This document shows positions 30,567-40,740 of a stretch of DNA of 64,000 nucleotides, in pieces; the stretch's first letter is position 1, and every line of letters begins with the position of its first letter. Both the position numbers and the translations under genes were made by a program. Source of the stretch: Diplolepis rosae (Eukaryota > Arthropoda > Insecta > Hymenoptera > Diplolepididae); assembly GCA_030998225.1 (NCBI GenBank), contig JAPYXD010000450.1:806001-870000 (forward strand), read 5' to 3'. The notes under the pieces were generated by a model. The model was not told where the DNA came from. It made no database searches and saw only the letters and a program-made list of their open reading frames with translations.

Positions 30567-32415
30567 TTGAAAAACATTTTTGAAAATTGTAAACATTTTA
30601 AATTTGGTAATTTTCCATGTTTGGGTTTTTAATATTTTTATATATATAAACTTTTGTTATATTGCCTTTTGAATTTGAATAGTAAAATTATTTAAAACAA
30701 TAAGCCTTTTTGGTTTCCAACCAAACTGTTAAAAATCGTTATTTTTCAACCTTTCGAAAAATTCTCCATAAAATACCAGAAAATTTCAATAAATTTCCGT
30801 AAAAAAAAAAATGTAATTTTTAAACACTTAATTCAAAAATAGACACATGATTTTATTATTCATGACATTTAAATTTAATTATTTAATATTTAATTCAATT
30901 ATTATTGTTTAAATTGTTATGATCCAATATAAAATATGGCCGAATAAAGAAAATATTACAACGGGGAGAAGTATCTGAACAAGCGCCATTTTGCTGGCCT
31001 ATCCTCATGCAAGTGCGTCATAATTTACGTATGTTTATATTACGTATATATCGCAGGTATGCTTTAAAATTCTAGGCATTATAACGAGAGAGAGAGAGAA
31101 AAAAGAAAAAAAAAGAAAGAGAGATTACATATATATGATACGTAACTTACGTATTGCGTATTAAGAAAGATGGGAATATTCATGGAAACTACCGTAAATT
31201 TCTCGAAAATATTACAGGATTATGATTTTTTCAAAAAAAAAATATTAGTTTTCTTAAAAATTCAATTAATAAACATTAATATTTTAATTTTCCATATAAG
31301 ATAAATTTCTAGTCTTTTAAACATTGAAATTGCAAGTGAGAGAAAAAAAAGGATAATATTAAATAAGAACAATAAAACTTAATAAAACAGGTATAAAATA
31401 TCTTCTCGTACTTTCTTAGTAAATTCTCGCTCCGTCGGTAATGTATCGAAAATTTCCTATTTTATCTAGCGCAATTCAATAATACTTGGGAATTTTTGAA
31501 CTCTATTCAAGACTACCCTCTAAGTGTCTTGATGAGTTTAAGATCATTAGTTGTGAAATGTCATTGAATTCACAAACTTCTGACATAAAATGTGGGAAAC
31601 TTTTCAAAAAAAATAACATAGGTTGTTGCCAAGGTTTAAAATTCAATGAAATGAATATTATATTTTTAGAATATATCTACAAATTTTATCATAAAATATA
31701 TCGAAATTTGTAAAGCGCAAAAGTTATGTTTTATTTCCAAAATTTTGTAAAATTTGTTTAAGTAAAAAGGAAATTGGTAACTTATGTAACCTTTGTTTCG
31801 AAATTTTTAGGTTAGTTAAATTGATTAAATTTTGTGATATTTTAATTAAAAATTTTGTAAACTTTTGTTTGATTTTATTTGATTTTAGGAAGAAATTGGT
31901 AAGATAATTTGTAAGATTTTGTTTCGTTTAGAAAATTCAGTTTTATTTAGTAAATTTGTAATATTTCGTAGAACTCGTAAAACTTTTAAAATTTGAAAAA
32001 TTTATAAAACTTTATAAAGTAATTAAATTTTTGTTAAATTTGTAACCTTTTAATTGATTTTAAAAAGAAAATTTGTAAGATTTTGTAAAATTTGTAAAAT
32101 ATTCATAAAAATTGTAAAATTTGAAGGTTTCTAACATTATAAAGTTTGTATAGTTTGTAAAATTTGTAATATTTTTTTATTTAATTTGAAAATTTCGAAA
32201 ATATTAAGGTTTGAAGGCTGAGAAATTTAATTTGATATACTAAATTTCGAATTTTTCTATAATTATTATTTTTCGACATACACTTTATCCGTCACAATGA
32301 GCAATTTTAAGTTTCCTTATTTTGTATAAGAATAAATTCTCAGATTGGGACTTCAATCTGAGGCAAAATATTCGAAAACATGAAACACTGTATTATATTT
32401 TTATTCTCAGTCTTA
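30567..32415 (-). other. Leader of element B, distal part
   Basis: AT-rich sequence with no ORF of note. It has an AG-rich run at 31087-31120 and repeated short AAATTTGTAA-type strings (31700-32190). Its upstream continuation is at 46143-46547, on the other side of element C. Confidence 0.6.
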
Positions 32416-32419
32416 TGGC
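32416..32419. other. Target-site duplication (left) of element C
   Basis: TGGC precedes the 5' LTR and recurs at 46139-46142 just after the 3' LTR. A 4-bp duplication is normal for gypsy-type integration. Confidence 0.85.
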
Positions 32420-33182
32420 TGTCACGTCCCGCGACGCATTAGAATGTACTATAGGCATAGGCTAGGTCTAGAGAGAAATCTGGGGAAATTACTAAAAGAG
32501 AGAGAAAACCACCTATTGAAAAGAGAGGTATAACTACGTCACACGCAGCGGGAGACTGCGCAACGCGTGACGTCACCAAAAAATATAATATAAAAAGGAC
32601 ACGCCGCCAAGGGAAAACTAGTCTTGTGAGCAAAATTAAGTGCGGGAAATTTCTAAAATCTTAAAAGGATTCACAGCGTGAGATACGTGTTTAGTTCAGT
32701 TTTCCGAAGAAACGTGTCCTAAATTCTCCGATTGCACATTCAATCTTTGAAAAGATCTTAGAGTCAGTGTAGAGTGAGATAACTATTCTTGTCCTCCTCA
32801 CACCAGTGGGATATTTGTATCAGTCTTCCTCATACGAGTGGGATACCTATTGCTGTCTTCGTCGCACCAGTGGAAGAATCTTTCTCTCTCCCTCACACCT
32901 GTGAGGATCATTCATAAAAAAGGGACTATTCACAACTCAACAAAGGTACCGAAAATTCTCTCTATTCTTTACCTATTCCCTGTGCCATTGTTTGAATCAT
33001 TGTAAAATTTTAACCTTGTTTATATCAGTGTTAATTTAAATAAATTCAATTTGTATTACTTTACTAATCACTGTGTTCTGTTCATTGACTTATCCTCATC
33101 CCTAAGAGAGGATCATTCGATCCTAACTTAAAAACGAGGAATCTTCGATCAAAGTAAGTATTTACGTACTTGTGACGTAACA
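32420..33182 (+). repeat. 5' LTR of element C
   Basis: Starts TGTCACGTCCCGCG, ends GTGACGTAACA. It contains an ATATAATATAAAAAGG TATA region near 32583 and a ~33-bp repeat built on CACCAGTGG (32797-32905). A strong splice donor lies near its end. Confidence 0.95.
33154..33159 (+). promoter_or_regulatory. Splice donor at the end of the 5' LTR of element C
   Basis: AAA/GTAAGTA matches the donor consensus. It would provide the common 5' exon for mRNAs spliced to the acceptors before each downstream ORF. Confidence 0.5.
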
Positions 33183-33196
33183 TACTTCCTTTTTTC

Positions 33197-33212
33197 TGGT
33201 GCATCGGCCGGG
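33197..33212 (+). other. Primer-binding site of element C
   Basis: TGGTGCATCGGCCGGG is complementary to a tRNA 3' end (a T-arm-side CCCGGCCGATGCACCA). It begins 14 bp after the LTR, a wider gap than usual. Confidence 0.75.
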
Positions 33213-34092
33213 AAACACAAGTCAATTGAAATTGAACACATTGGTTCTTAATAATAAATAAATAAATAAATAAATGATTATGAAATATTATTTCAACTTT
33301 AAAACTTAAAATTTCAATAAAATAGATTTGTTAGATCACAAAGGGATTTGACCTTGAGGCTAACCTTAATGATTTAATAATCAGATCATTTCTTTGAAAT
33401 TTTATAATTTATATAAATTGTTTAAAAATAAAATAAGTTTGAAAAATCACGCAGGGATCTGACCTTGAGGCTAACCTAAGTGATTAAGTAACTTATCTTA
33501 TTTAAAAAGATATTCTAATTTGTTAACCAAGTTTTGATTTAAGTTAAAACAAACATAAAAAACAGAATATTTTTATTTGCAAAAAAAAAATTTTTGTCCA
33601 AAGATTTGCACTTAAGTTAACTTTTCCAATATAATAAAAATAATTTATGAATATTTCGAATGATCATTATTATAAACAAATTTGTTTAATTGTTATAAAC
33701 AATTTATAAATAAATAAAATAAATTATTTTAATTTTACATAAAGGGCACATGCAGTTGGTAAAGAAAAATATTTTATTATTTTAAGAAATTTATTATTAA
33801 AAATTATAAATTTACAAACAATTGAGCGATTATTTATTTAATTTGAATATTTGAAATAATTATATTTTTATATCATTATTTTATTTTCAAATGACGAAAT
33901 ACAAATTTCATTTCAAATTATATTGTTATTAAAAATAAATAAACAAATTAAAAATAAATTTTACTAATCTCATTTTATTTTTCTTAAAAAACAAATTTTA
34001 TATATAGTTTTTTTTTATTGTTATAAACAAATTTAAAATAACAATAAACAATCAACGCTCAGTACAAAATATTGTAAATTTATAATGACTCA
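33213..34092 (+). other. Leader of element C
   Basis: AT-rich, without an ORF. A ~48-bp block with TTGACCTTGAGGCTAACCTT occurs at about 33333-33380 and again, slightly changed, at about 33446-33492. Confidence 0.7.
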
Positions 34093-35235
34093 ATGTCAAA
34101 ACCAAATATCCCTTTAGAATCTACCCCGAAAGTTATAACACGTAGTCAAGCTAAACACGATAGTCAGCTTGCAAAAATAGTAGATTTGAATCAAAAGGGT
34201 AATTTAAAAATAAAACCAATTAGAAATAGAGAATATTCAACTGATAATAAATGCCAAAATATCCCTGATCCAATCCCTACAGAACAAGAATTAGATAACA
34301 CTCTTAAGTTAGATGATTCAAGTTTAGACAAGACTCTAATTAATAATCAAAATATATCACGTGAAAATTCAGAAAAAACTAGCGGGTTTCATTCAAGTTT
34401 CTGTCCAGATTTAAGCATTGTAACAGGATCCAGTAATCAAGATCAAACTCTAACGAATGAATTATCTTATTTTGACGAATTCAATTTGCTAAGCTCAACA
34501 GTAATAACAGTAGATAATAAAACTTTGAAAGAAAGATTGGAAACCTCATTGGCACGCGAATCTATAATTAGTAACAACGATAGCGACGACGACAAAAGCG
34601 ACACAGAAGCCATAAATCAGGATAATCCCGTAAGAGTAAATAACGAAGAGATGGCCGTGGTCATACCCAACAGCCAGCAGGTATCCTTACGCGACGCGCT
34701 AGAGGTGGTCCCATTGTTTGACGGAAGTAACCTCCCATTGTCACATTTTATTGAGGGTTGCATGGAGGCAAAGGCAATGCTACCGACACCTGCAGCTCAA
34801 GAAAACCTCGCAAGGCTATTAAGAGGTAAATTAACTGGAGAAGCCAGAAAATGCATTTTTGGTTCTACTTATACAACAATAGAAGAATTGATAGAAAAAT
34901 TGAAAAGAGTATATGCCCCTGCGAAAAGCGTGTACCAGTTACAGGGAGAATTAGGTAATACATTTATGTGGGAAAGAGAAAATGTCCTTTCCTATGCTGC
35001 TAGGATAAAAGAAATTGCCGACAAAATCGAAGATGCTCACAGGCTCAATAATAATGGTCAGGTAGATAATAATTTTAAAGTAAACCTTGAAAAAGACGTA
35101 ATTCAATGTTTTATTCGCGGTTTGCGTCCTGAGTTAGAAATTCGTGTTGAAGAAAAGGATACTTTTAAAGAAGTAATAATATTAATAATTTTGCAAGAAA
35201 CAATTACAATAATTTTTCGAATAACAATTTTTTAA
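34093..35235 (+). CDS. gag: Gag of element C, main part
   Basis: 380 codons. The N-terminus (VITRSQAKH) and an acidic Asn/Asp-rich stretch precede a capsid-like region from about residue 195 (VSLRDALEVVPLFDGSNLPL, GEARKCIFG, YAPAKSVYQLQGELGN). Identity with element B gag is clear through RGLRPELEI. After about codon 357 the frame drifts into non-homologous IILIILQ residues, while the expected Asn-rich continuation is found in the -1 frame. So there is a frameshift near 35165-35180, and the zinc knuckle is in the next ORF. Confidence 0.88.
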   Translation: MSKPNIPLESTPKVITRSQAKHDSQLAKIVDLNQKGNLKIKPIRNREYSTDNKCQNIPDPIPTEQELDNTLKLDDSSLDKTLINNQNISRENSEKTSGFHSSFCPDLSIVTGSSNQDQTLTNELSYFDEFNLLSSTVITVDNKTLKERLETSLARESIISNNDSDDDKSDTEAINQDNPVRVNNEEMAVVIPNSQQVSLRDALEVVPLFDGSNLPLSHFIEGCMEAKAMLPTPAAQENLARLLRGKLTGEARKCIFGSTYTTIEELIEKLKRVYAPAKSVYQLQGELGNTFMWERENVLSYAARIKEIADKIEDAHRLNNNGQVDNNFKVNLEKDVIQCFIRGLRPELEIRVEEKDTFKEVIILIILQETITIIFRITIF

Positions 35236-35276
35236 GAAATAAAAATCATAATTTTAATAACAATAACAATAATAAT

Positions 35277-35657
35277 TTGCAAAATAGAAATAATAATTAT
35301 AAAAACAATAATAATAATGTTTTACAACAAAGACACAACAATAATAACAATTTTCCTAGAAATTTTTACAATAATAACAATAATGTTAATAATAATAATA
35401 GACAATGGAATCCAGGACAGTATCAAAACTTTAACTTAGGACAGTCTCAAAATCGAAATAAACCATATGAATATAGGTTTTTACAAAATAATAATAATCA
35501 ACAAAATTCAAATTATACTGAAGTAGTTTGCAATTATTGTAAAAAACCCGGTCATTTAGTACGAGACTGCAAGATACGACCAAATAGCCAATCACAAACA
35601 TCTCATCAGGAAAACTCCAAAGCTCTCCCCAGCACGGGTGCACTGAGGAAAGCATAA
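35277..35657 (+). CDS. Gag C-terminus of element C: poly-Asn region and zinc knuckle
   Basis: The -1 frame is open from about 35170. It encodes a long run of Asn (NNNNNFPRNFYNNNNN and more) with Gln and Arg, followed by one CCHC knuckle, CNYCKKPGHLVRDC. This is the nucleocapsid end of Gag cut off from the capsid part by a frameshift; it may be decay or frameshifting. Element B has seven knuckles here and no poly-Asn. The frame overlaps the start of pol by about 70 nt, with pol in the -1 frame. Confidence 0.75.
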   Translation: MQNRNNNYKNNNNNVLQQRHNNNNNFPRNFYNNNNNVNNNNRQWNPGQYQNFNLGQSQNRNKPYEYRFLQNNNNQQNSNYTEVVCNYCKKPGHLVRDCKIRPNSQSQTSHQENSKALPSTGALRKA

Positions 35658-37966
35658 ATCGAGAACCACTGGCATCCAATTCTAACGATCATACAACAAC
35701 AACAATAAATATTTCAAAGTCCACTTCAATTCCATCAATTATAATATCAACGGAAGGTTTAAAAAACCCAACACACATGATGATTGATACTGGTGCTGCT
35801 CGAAATTTAATTAAACAAAAGGTTCTCAACCCTGAAGTACCAATAAATAGCCAAAACGTATTAAAACTTACAGGAATTAATGATTTACCACTTTACACAT
35901 TAGGACAAGTAAAAATAAACATTTTTGGTTACCCAACAATATTTAACATTATTCCGAATGAAGTCCCAGTAGAAGAAGATGGAGTATTGGGATCAGAATT
36001 TTTTCAAGATAATAGAGTGAATATAAACTATACTTCAAAATGCTTAGAAATTGAGAACCACTGTTACCCTTTTAAATCTACCAATACATTTACTATTCCA
36101 GCTCGAACAGTTACAACATTTTATGTTAATATAAAAAATACAGAAAAGAGTGAAGGGTATGTACCTCGATTACATATCCAAGCTTATTTAAAATTTGCAA
36201 ACACAAATGAAATCCCAATTACATTATCCGTCCCATTAGTTAATTTAGAAGACTTTGAAGAACAAGAATGCTATAAACAAATTGAAAATTTAATTAATTT
36301 CAAACAAACAAATAACGAAGATTTATCAAGTAAAATATTAAATAACTTTTTAAAAACTGACAATTCTCTAATTAACTCATGCAAATTTTATAATGTAACA
36401 GACGAAGACAGAGTAGAATGTATTAAAAAACTTCTTCGATTAGACCATTTAAATCAAGATGAATATGAACATGTAGAAAAATTAATTAAAAATAATGCAG
36501 ACAGATTTCAAATCCCAGGAGAACCACTTGAAGCTACTAATGTATTACAACATTCAATTCCAACTGTAGATGACGCTCCAATTTTTTCAAGACAATATAG
36601 ATTTCCCCCAGTTCACAAGGAAGAAATTACAAGACAAGTCGATGAATTATTAAAAAATAAAATAATCAAGCCCTCACAATCACCATATAACACTCCAGTG
36701 TGGATAGTTCCTAAAAAACCTGATTCTCAAGGAAAAATAAAATGGAGAATGGTTCTTGATTTTCGTAAATTAAATGAAAAAACAATTGGCGATTCGTATC
36801 CTTTACCTAATATAAACGATATACTTGATTCTCTAGGATCAGCAAAATATTTTTCAGTGTTTGATTTAGCTACCGGTTTTCACCATATAAAAATGGATCC
36901 AAAAGACTCGCATAAAACCGCGTTTTCTACACCTCACGGTCATTACGAATTCGATAGAATGCCTTTCGGTTTAAAAACTGCACCTGCCACATTTCAAAGA
37001 TTAATGGATTTAACATTAACTGGATTAATAGGAACGGAACTTTTTGTATATCTCGATGACATAGTTATATATGCAAATACTCTAGAAGAGCACGAAATTA
37101 AATTTAACAATTTAGCAGAAAGACTTAGAAAAGCAAATCTTCACTTAAAACCAGACAAATGCGAATTTTTACGACCTGAAGTAGGATATTTAGGTCATAT
37201 AATTGATAAAAATGGAGTACGTCCAGATCCAAAAAAGATAATAGCTGTAAAAAACTTTCCAGTCCCAAAAACACAGAAAAATGTTAAACAATTTTTAGGC
37301 TTAGCAGGATATTATAGACGATTTATTGATGGATTTTCAAAAATTGCAAGTCCTTTAAATCAACTTCTGAAAAAAGATACACCTTTTAATTGGACAGAAA
37401 AACAACAAGCAGCTTTCGAAATTTTAAAAGCAAAATTATGTGAAGAACCACTTTTACAACGACCTGATTTTTCTCAACCTTTTATACTCACAACAGATGC
37501 CTCAGGATTTGCAATAGGAGGTATTTTATCACAAGGTAAAATAGGTAAAGATAAGCCAATAGCATATGCTTCACGTAGTCTAAGTGATACTGAGAAAAAA
37601 TATGATACATATGAGAAAGAAGCTCTTGCTATAATATTTTGTGTAACTCATTTTCGTCCTTATTTGTATGGGAGAAAATTTACTTTAGTGACTGATCACA
37701 AACCTCTAGTTTGGTTTCAAAATTCTAAAGACCCTTGTTCACGAGTTTCACGTTGGAGACTGAAACTCGCAGAATATGATTTTGATGTAATTTACAAAGC
37801 AGGAAAAATGAATGTAAATGCAGATGCTCTCTCAAGAAACCCTATTGATAATAACAAGGAGAAATCAAAATATTTACAAGTTGACGACAATGATACTTTT
37901 ATGACTTCCCAAGAAAAAAATGTTTTCAAAGAAAACTTTTACAAGAAAAAAACAAGAAAACTCTAA
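35588..37966 (+). CDS. pol: Pol of element C: protease, RT, RNase H
   Basis: The frame is open from 35588; the first ATG is 35777. A single retropepsin (MIDTGAARNLIKQ, GVLGSEFF) is followed by RT (KWRMVLDFRKLN, FDLATGFHHIKMD, MPFGLKTAPATFQRL, FVYLDDIVIYANT) and RNase H (LTTDASGFAIGGILSQ, EKEALAIIF, VNADALSRNP). All catalytic residues appear present. The frame ends at 37966 in an A-rich tract; the following segments are in another frame, so an indel there has split pol. Gag lies in the +1 frame relative to pol, compatible with -1 frameshifting. Confidence 0.92.
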   Translation, partial: PITNISSGKLQSSPQHGCTEESINREPLASNSNDHTTTTINISKSTSIPSIIISTEGLKNPTHMMIDTGAARNLIKQKVLNPEVPINSQNVLKLTGINDLPLYTLGQVKINIFGYPTIFNIIPNEVPVEEDGVLGSEFFQDNRVNINYTSKCLEIENHCYPFKSTNTFTIPARTVTTFYVNIKNTEKSEGYVPRLHIQAYLKFANTNEIPITLSVPLVNLEDFEEQECYKQIENLINFKQTNNEDLSSKILNNFLKTDNSLINSCKFYNVTDEDRVECIKKLLRLDHLNQDEYEHVEKLIKNNADRFQIPGEPLEATNVLQHSIPTVDDAPIFSRQYRFPPVHKEEITRQVDELLKNKIIKPSQSPYNTPVWIVPKKPDSQGKIKWRMVLDFRKLNEKTIGDSYPLPNINDILDSLGSAKYFSVFDLATGFHHIKMDPKDSHKTAFSTPHGHYEFDRMPFGLKTAPATFQRLMDLTLTGLIGTELFVYLDDIVIYANTLEEHEIKFNNLAERLRKANLHLKPDKCEFLRPEVGYLGHIIDKNGVRPDPKKIIAVKNFPVPKTQKNVKQFLGLAGYYRRFIDGFSKIASPLNQLLKKDTPFNWTEKQQAAFEILKAKLCEEPLLQRPDFSQPFILTTDASGFAIGGILSQGKIGKDKPIAYASRSLSDTEKKYDTYEKEALAIIFCVTHFRPYLYGRKFTLVTDHKPLVWFQNSKDPCSRVSRWRLKLAEYDFDVIYKAGKMNVNADALSRNPIDNNKEKSKYLQVDDNDTFMTSQEKNVFKENFYKKKTRKL

Positions 37967-38309
37967 AAATGAGGTAAGACCTTCAAAACGAAGAAACTTG
38001 AATCCAGAAATCGTACCAGACGACGTAGATCGTTTTAGCGAAATTTCGGAAGCCCAAATATTAAATATCGACTCAAAAATCCCAGAATATTTCCAGGAAT
38101 TTCTTAGTGAAGAATTATTTAGTGAGATTGGTAAGAATATTTTAAAATACACAAATTTATTCAAAAATATGGCTTCAAGACTTATTTTTATGACAATATT
38201 TTTATTAAGTCCAGTGTTTTCCAAAAAATACGAAAATTTATCATGGAAAACTATTACTACGAGAGCTCAAAAGAGAATAGAGCAAGAAAAAGCAAAAAAT
38301 TTGAATTGA
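37920..38309 (+). pseudogene. Pol spacer segment of element C, after a frameshift
   Basis: This 129-codon frame continues pol in a +1 frame relative to RNase H and ends in a single TGA at 38307-38309. Downstream the same frame stays open to 39560. It includes a hydrophobic stretch (LIFMTIFLLSPVF) and ITTRAQKRIEQEK, a motif like the N-termini of both Gag proteins. No enzyme domain is seen. Confidence 0.6.
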
Positions 38310-38357
38310 AACGAAACTCAAGAAAAATTAGACGAAAATTTTTCTTCTAAACCTCTT

Positions 38358-39560
38358 ATGAAAAAACCACGAGGTAGGCCAAGAAAAAATCTACTTACAA
38401 ATTTGAAAAATATTCCCTCTCAAACAAAAAGAAAGAGAGGTAGGCCAAGAAAACAAATGTTTGAAAACGAATTACCAGAAATAAATGTGCAAAAGGGAAG
38501 CCGAACAAAAGTAGAATCAGATTCCGACTCTGATCCTGATTATTTAGATTATTTGAAACAAACTCAAGCCAAAAATAAAAAGAAGAAGAATGCCAAGAAG
38601 CCAAAAAATATTAATGAATTTGAAAGTGAAGAAAGTGAGAATTATTTTTCAACCTCAGAAGATGAAATCAACGACATTGAAACCTCACACGAAGGAAATG
38701 ACGGAGAAAATTATGAAGAAAATTGGGAAGAGAATTTTGCAGATGATCTTGAAGACGATTTTGAAAAGAATTTCGAACAGAATTTTGAAGAAAATTTTGA
38801 AGACAATCTTGAGGAAAATTTTGATGAGAAGTTTGAAGAAAACCAAGAAGAAAAATTGGAAGAAGAATTTGAAGAGCCTTATTTTGAAGAAAATTTGAGA
38901 TTAAACCGAAGATCTCAAATAAAGTGTGAAAAAATCGATAAAGATCATGATAATTATAATCGTCCACCCCCAGAACCTCCTCCTATAAACTCTCAAACAG
39001 AAAAAATTATAACAAAGAAAAATTTAGTTGAATGTCGCGATCAATTAACTATGCGAAAAGATAATTATGCATATTTTGTTACAACAAATGGAACTCCTCG
39101 CGACAACGGATCAAAAATTTTAGAAAAACGTGAAACTTTACCAAAATTTAAAAATTTACAAAAGGGGATAGCAAAAGAGATTAAAAAAGGAAACTACTAC
39201 CATTTTGCACTTCCAATTGAAGAAGAAACTAAAGATAATTTATCTGAAACTTTAAATAATATAAAATTATCAATTCATTCATTACATGAATTATCTCAAA
39301 AATTTAAATTACGATCTATTAGTATATCAAAAACTTCCAGAATTAATCATATACCTTGGGAAGAAGTGAAATCAATTTTCGATTCAATTTTTTCAAATTC
39401 AACTACAAAAATTATAGTTTGCAATGGAATAACGCAATATCCAACAAAGGAACAACGAACTCATTTAATTGAAGAAGCTCACTCCTCAGCATTAGGAGGC
39501 CATAAAGGCGTTACAAAAACTTATAGCCGAATTCGCCAAAAATTTTTTGGGAAAATATGA
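38358..39560 (+). CDS. Pol segment of element C: AT-hooks, acidic repeats, macro-like domain
   Basis: 400 codons. Two AT-hook motifs stand at the start, KKPRGRPRKN and KRKRGRPRKQ, 18 residues apart; such motifs bind the minor groove of AT-rich DNA. A Lys-rich part and an acidic repeat follow (units like EENFEDNLEENFDEKF, about residues 105-185). Residues ~230-350 resemble the macro-like region of element B (KDNYAYFVTTNGTPRDNG, YYHFALPIEEE, SISISKTSRINHIPWEEV, KIIVCNG). The end is the start of the integrase zinc module (AHSSALGGHKGVTKTYSRIR). The frame stops at 39558 in a T-run; integrase continues in the -1 frame with a 4-bp overlap (ATGA). Confidence 0.8.
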   Translation: MKKPRGRPRKNLLTNLKNIPSQTKRKRGRPRKQMFENELPEINVQKGSRTKVESDSDSDPDYLDYLKQTQAKNKKKKNAKKPKNINEFESEESENYFSTSEDEINDIETSHEGNDGENYEENWEENFADDLEDDFEKNFEQNFEENFEDNLEENFDEKFEENQEEKLEEEFEEPYFEENLRLNRRSQIKCEKIDKDHDNYNRPPPEPPPINSQTEKIITKKNLVECRDQLTMRKDNYAYFVTTNGTPRDNGSKILEKRETLPKFKNLQKGIAKEIKKGNYYHFALPIEEETKDNLSETLNNIKLSIHSLHELSQKFKLRSISISKTSRINHIPWEEVKSIFDSIFSNSTTKIIVCNGITQYPTKEQRTHLIEEAHSSALGGHKGVTKTYSRIRQKFFGKI

Positions 39561-40498
39561 AAGTAGACATTCAAAAATATATTCAAGGCTGTTTACAATG
39601 TCAACTGAAAAAATTAATCAGAGTCAAAACAAAAAACCCTATGGTAATCACTGACACACCCACTACTGCTTTTGAAAAAATATCAATGGACATTGTTGGT
39701 CCACTACCTGAAACAAAATCTGGTAACTTATATATTCTAACGATACAAGACAATTTTACCAAATATTCTTTAGCAATACCTCTTCCTAATCACCAAGCTA
39801 GTACGATAGCAGATGCTTTCGTGAAAAAATTTATTTGCATATTTGGATCACCGAAAGGAGTACTTACTGACCAAGGCAGAGATTTTTTAAGTAATTTATT
39901 AAAAAGATTGGAAAAACGTTTTAGAATTAAACAATTTCGTACCACAGCATTTCACCCTCAATCAAACGGGTCATTAGAACGTTCACATCATGTTTTAGGA
40001 GAATATCTCAAACAATTTGTTGCAAAAAATTCAGAATGGGATGATTGGCTTGAACTAGCAATGTTCTCATATAATACTAGTGTACATGAAGGCACAAAAT
40101 GCACACCCTATGAATTGGTTTTTGGTAAACTAGCTCGTGAACCTTCCAGTGAACCTTTATCACAACAAGAAAAATTACAAACATATGACGATTATTTAAT
40201 TAATTTCGTAACACAACTACATGAAATGCGAACACAAGCAAGAGAAAATCTTATTTCAGCAAAAGAAAAATCGAAATTATATTATGACAAAAAAATAAGT
40301 CCTTTAGAAGTAAAAATTGGAGATTACGTGTTTTTATTAAAAGGAGGAAAAATTAAAAAACTTGACAGCCATTATACAGGGCCTTATGAAATATTGGAAG
40401 TGTTAGGAAAAGGGAATGTCAAAATAAGCTATAAAGGCAAACCTATTGTTGTCCACATTAATAGACTAAAACGCTCACATGTGCAAGTACAAAAGTAA
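39557..40498 (+). CDS. Integrase of element C
   Basis: 313 codons. The zinc-module cysteines (CLQCQLKK) are followed by the DDE core: ISMDIVGPLPET, VLTDQGRDFLS and QSNGSLERSHH, so Asp, Asp and Glu are all present. The C-terminal domain has KIGDYVFLLKGGKIKK and YTGPYEIL. It overlaps the upstream frame by 4 nt. It is the enzyme that joins element DNA to the genome; unlike element B its active site looks complete. Confidence 0.92.
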   Translation: MKVDIQKYIQGCLQCQLKKLIRVKTKNPMVITDTPTTAFEKISMDIVGPLPETKSGNLYILTIQDNFTKYSLAIPLPNHQASTIADAFVKKFICIFGSPKGVLTDQGRDFLSNLLKRLEKRFRIKQFRTTAFHPQSNGSLERSHHVLGEYLKQFVAKNSEWDDWLELAMFSYNTSVHEGTKCTPYELVFGKLAREPSSEPLSQQEKLQTYDDYLINFVTQLHEMRTQARENLISAKEKSKLYYDKKISPLEVKIGDYVFLLKGGKIKKLDSHYTGPYEILEVLGKGNVKISYKGKPIVVHINRLKRSHVQVQK

Positions 40499-40740
40499 AT
40501 AAATAAAAATAGAAACAAAATATCTGTACCTTAATTATAAAAAAAATATATATATATATCTATATATATACACATAAAACTTAAATAAGATATAGAAATT
40601 TTATTTTGTCGATAAATAGTAAAAATATAAAAAATAAAATTTTTTTTTTATGAAAATATATGTTTTATGAATAAAAAAAAAAAAATATATAAAACAAAAT
40701 AAAAATGAAATTTCAGACATAACACATTATTCCAGATATA
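40499..40740 (+). other. AT-rich gap with splice acceptors
   Basis: Poly-A and AT-dinucleotide runs, then AAATGAAATTTCAG (to 40716) and CACATTATTCCAG (to 40735), two possible 3' splice sites; the second lies 5 nt before the next ATG. Confidence 0.5.

Noticed and set aside
32439..32633. 64-codon antisense ORF, repeated at 45396-45590
   Set aside because: It is in the LTRs of element C and is open by chance; duplication only reflects the two LTRs.
38590..38898. 102-codon ORF in the acidic repeat region
   Set aside because: Shadow frame of the pol segment; composition follows from the GAA-rich repeat.
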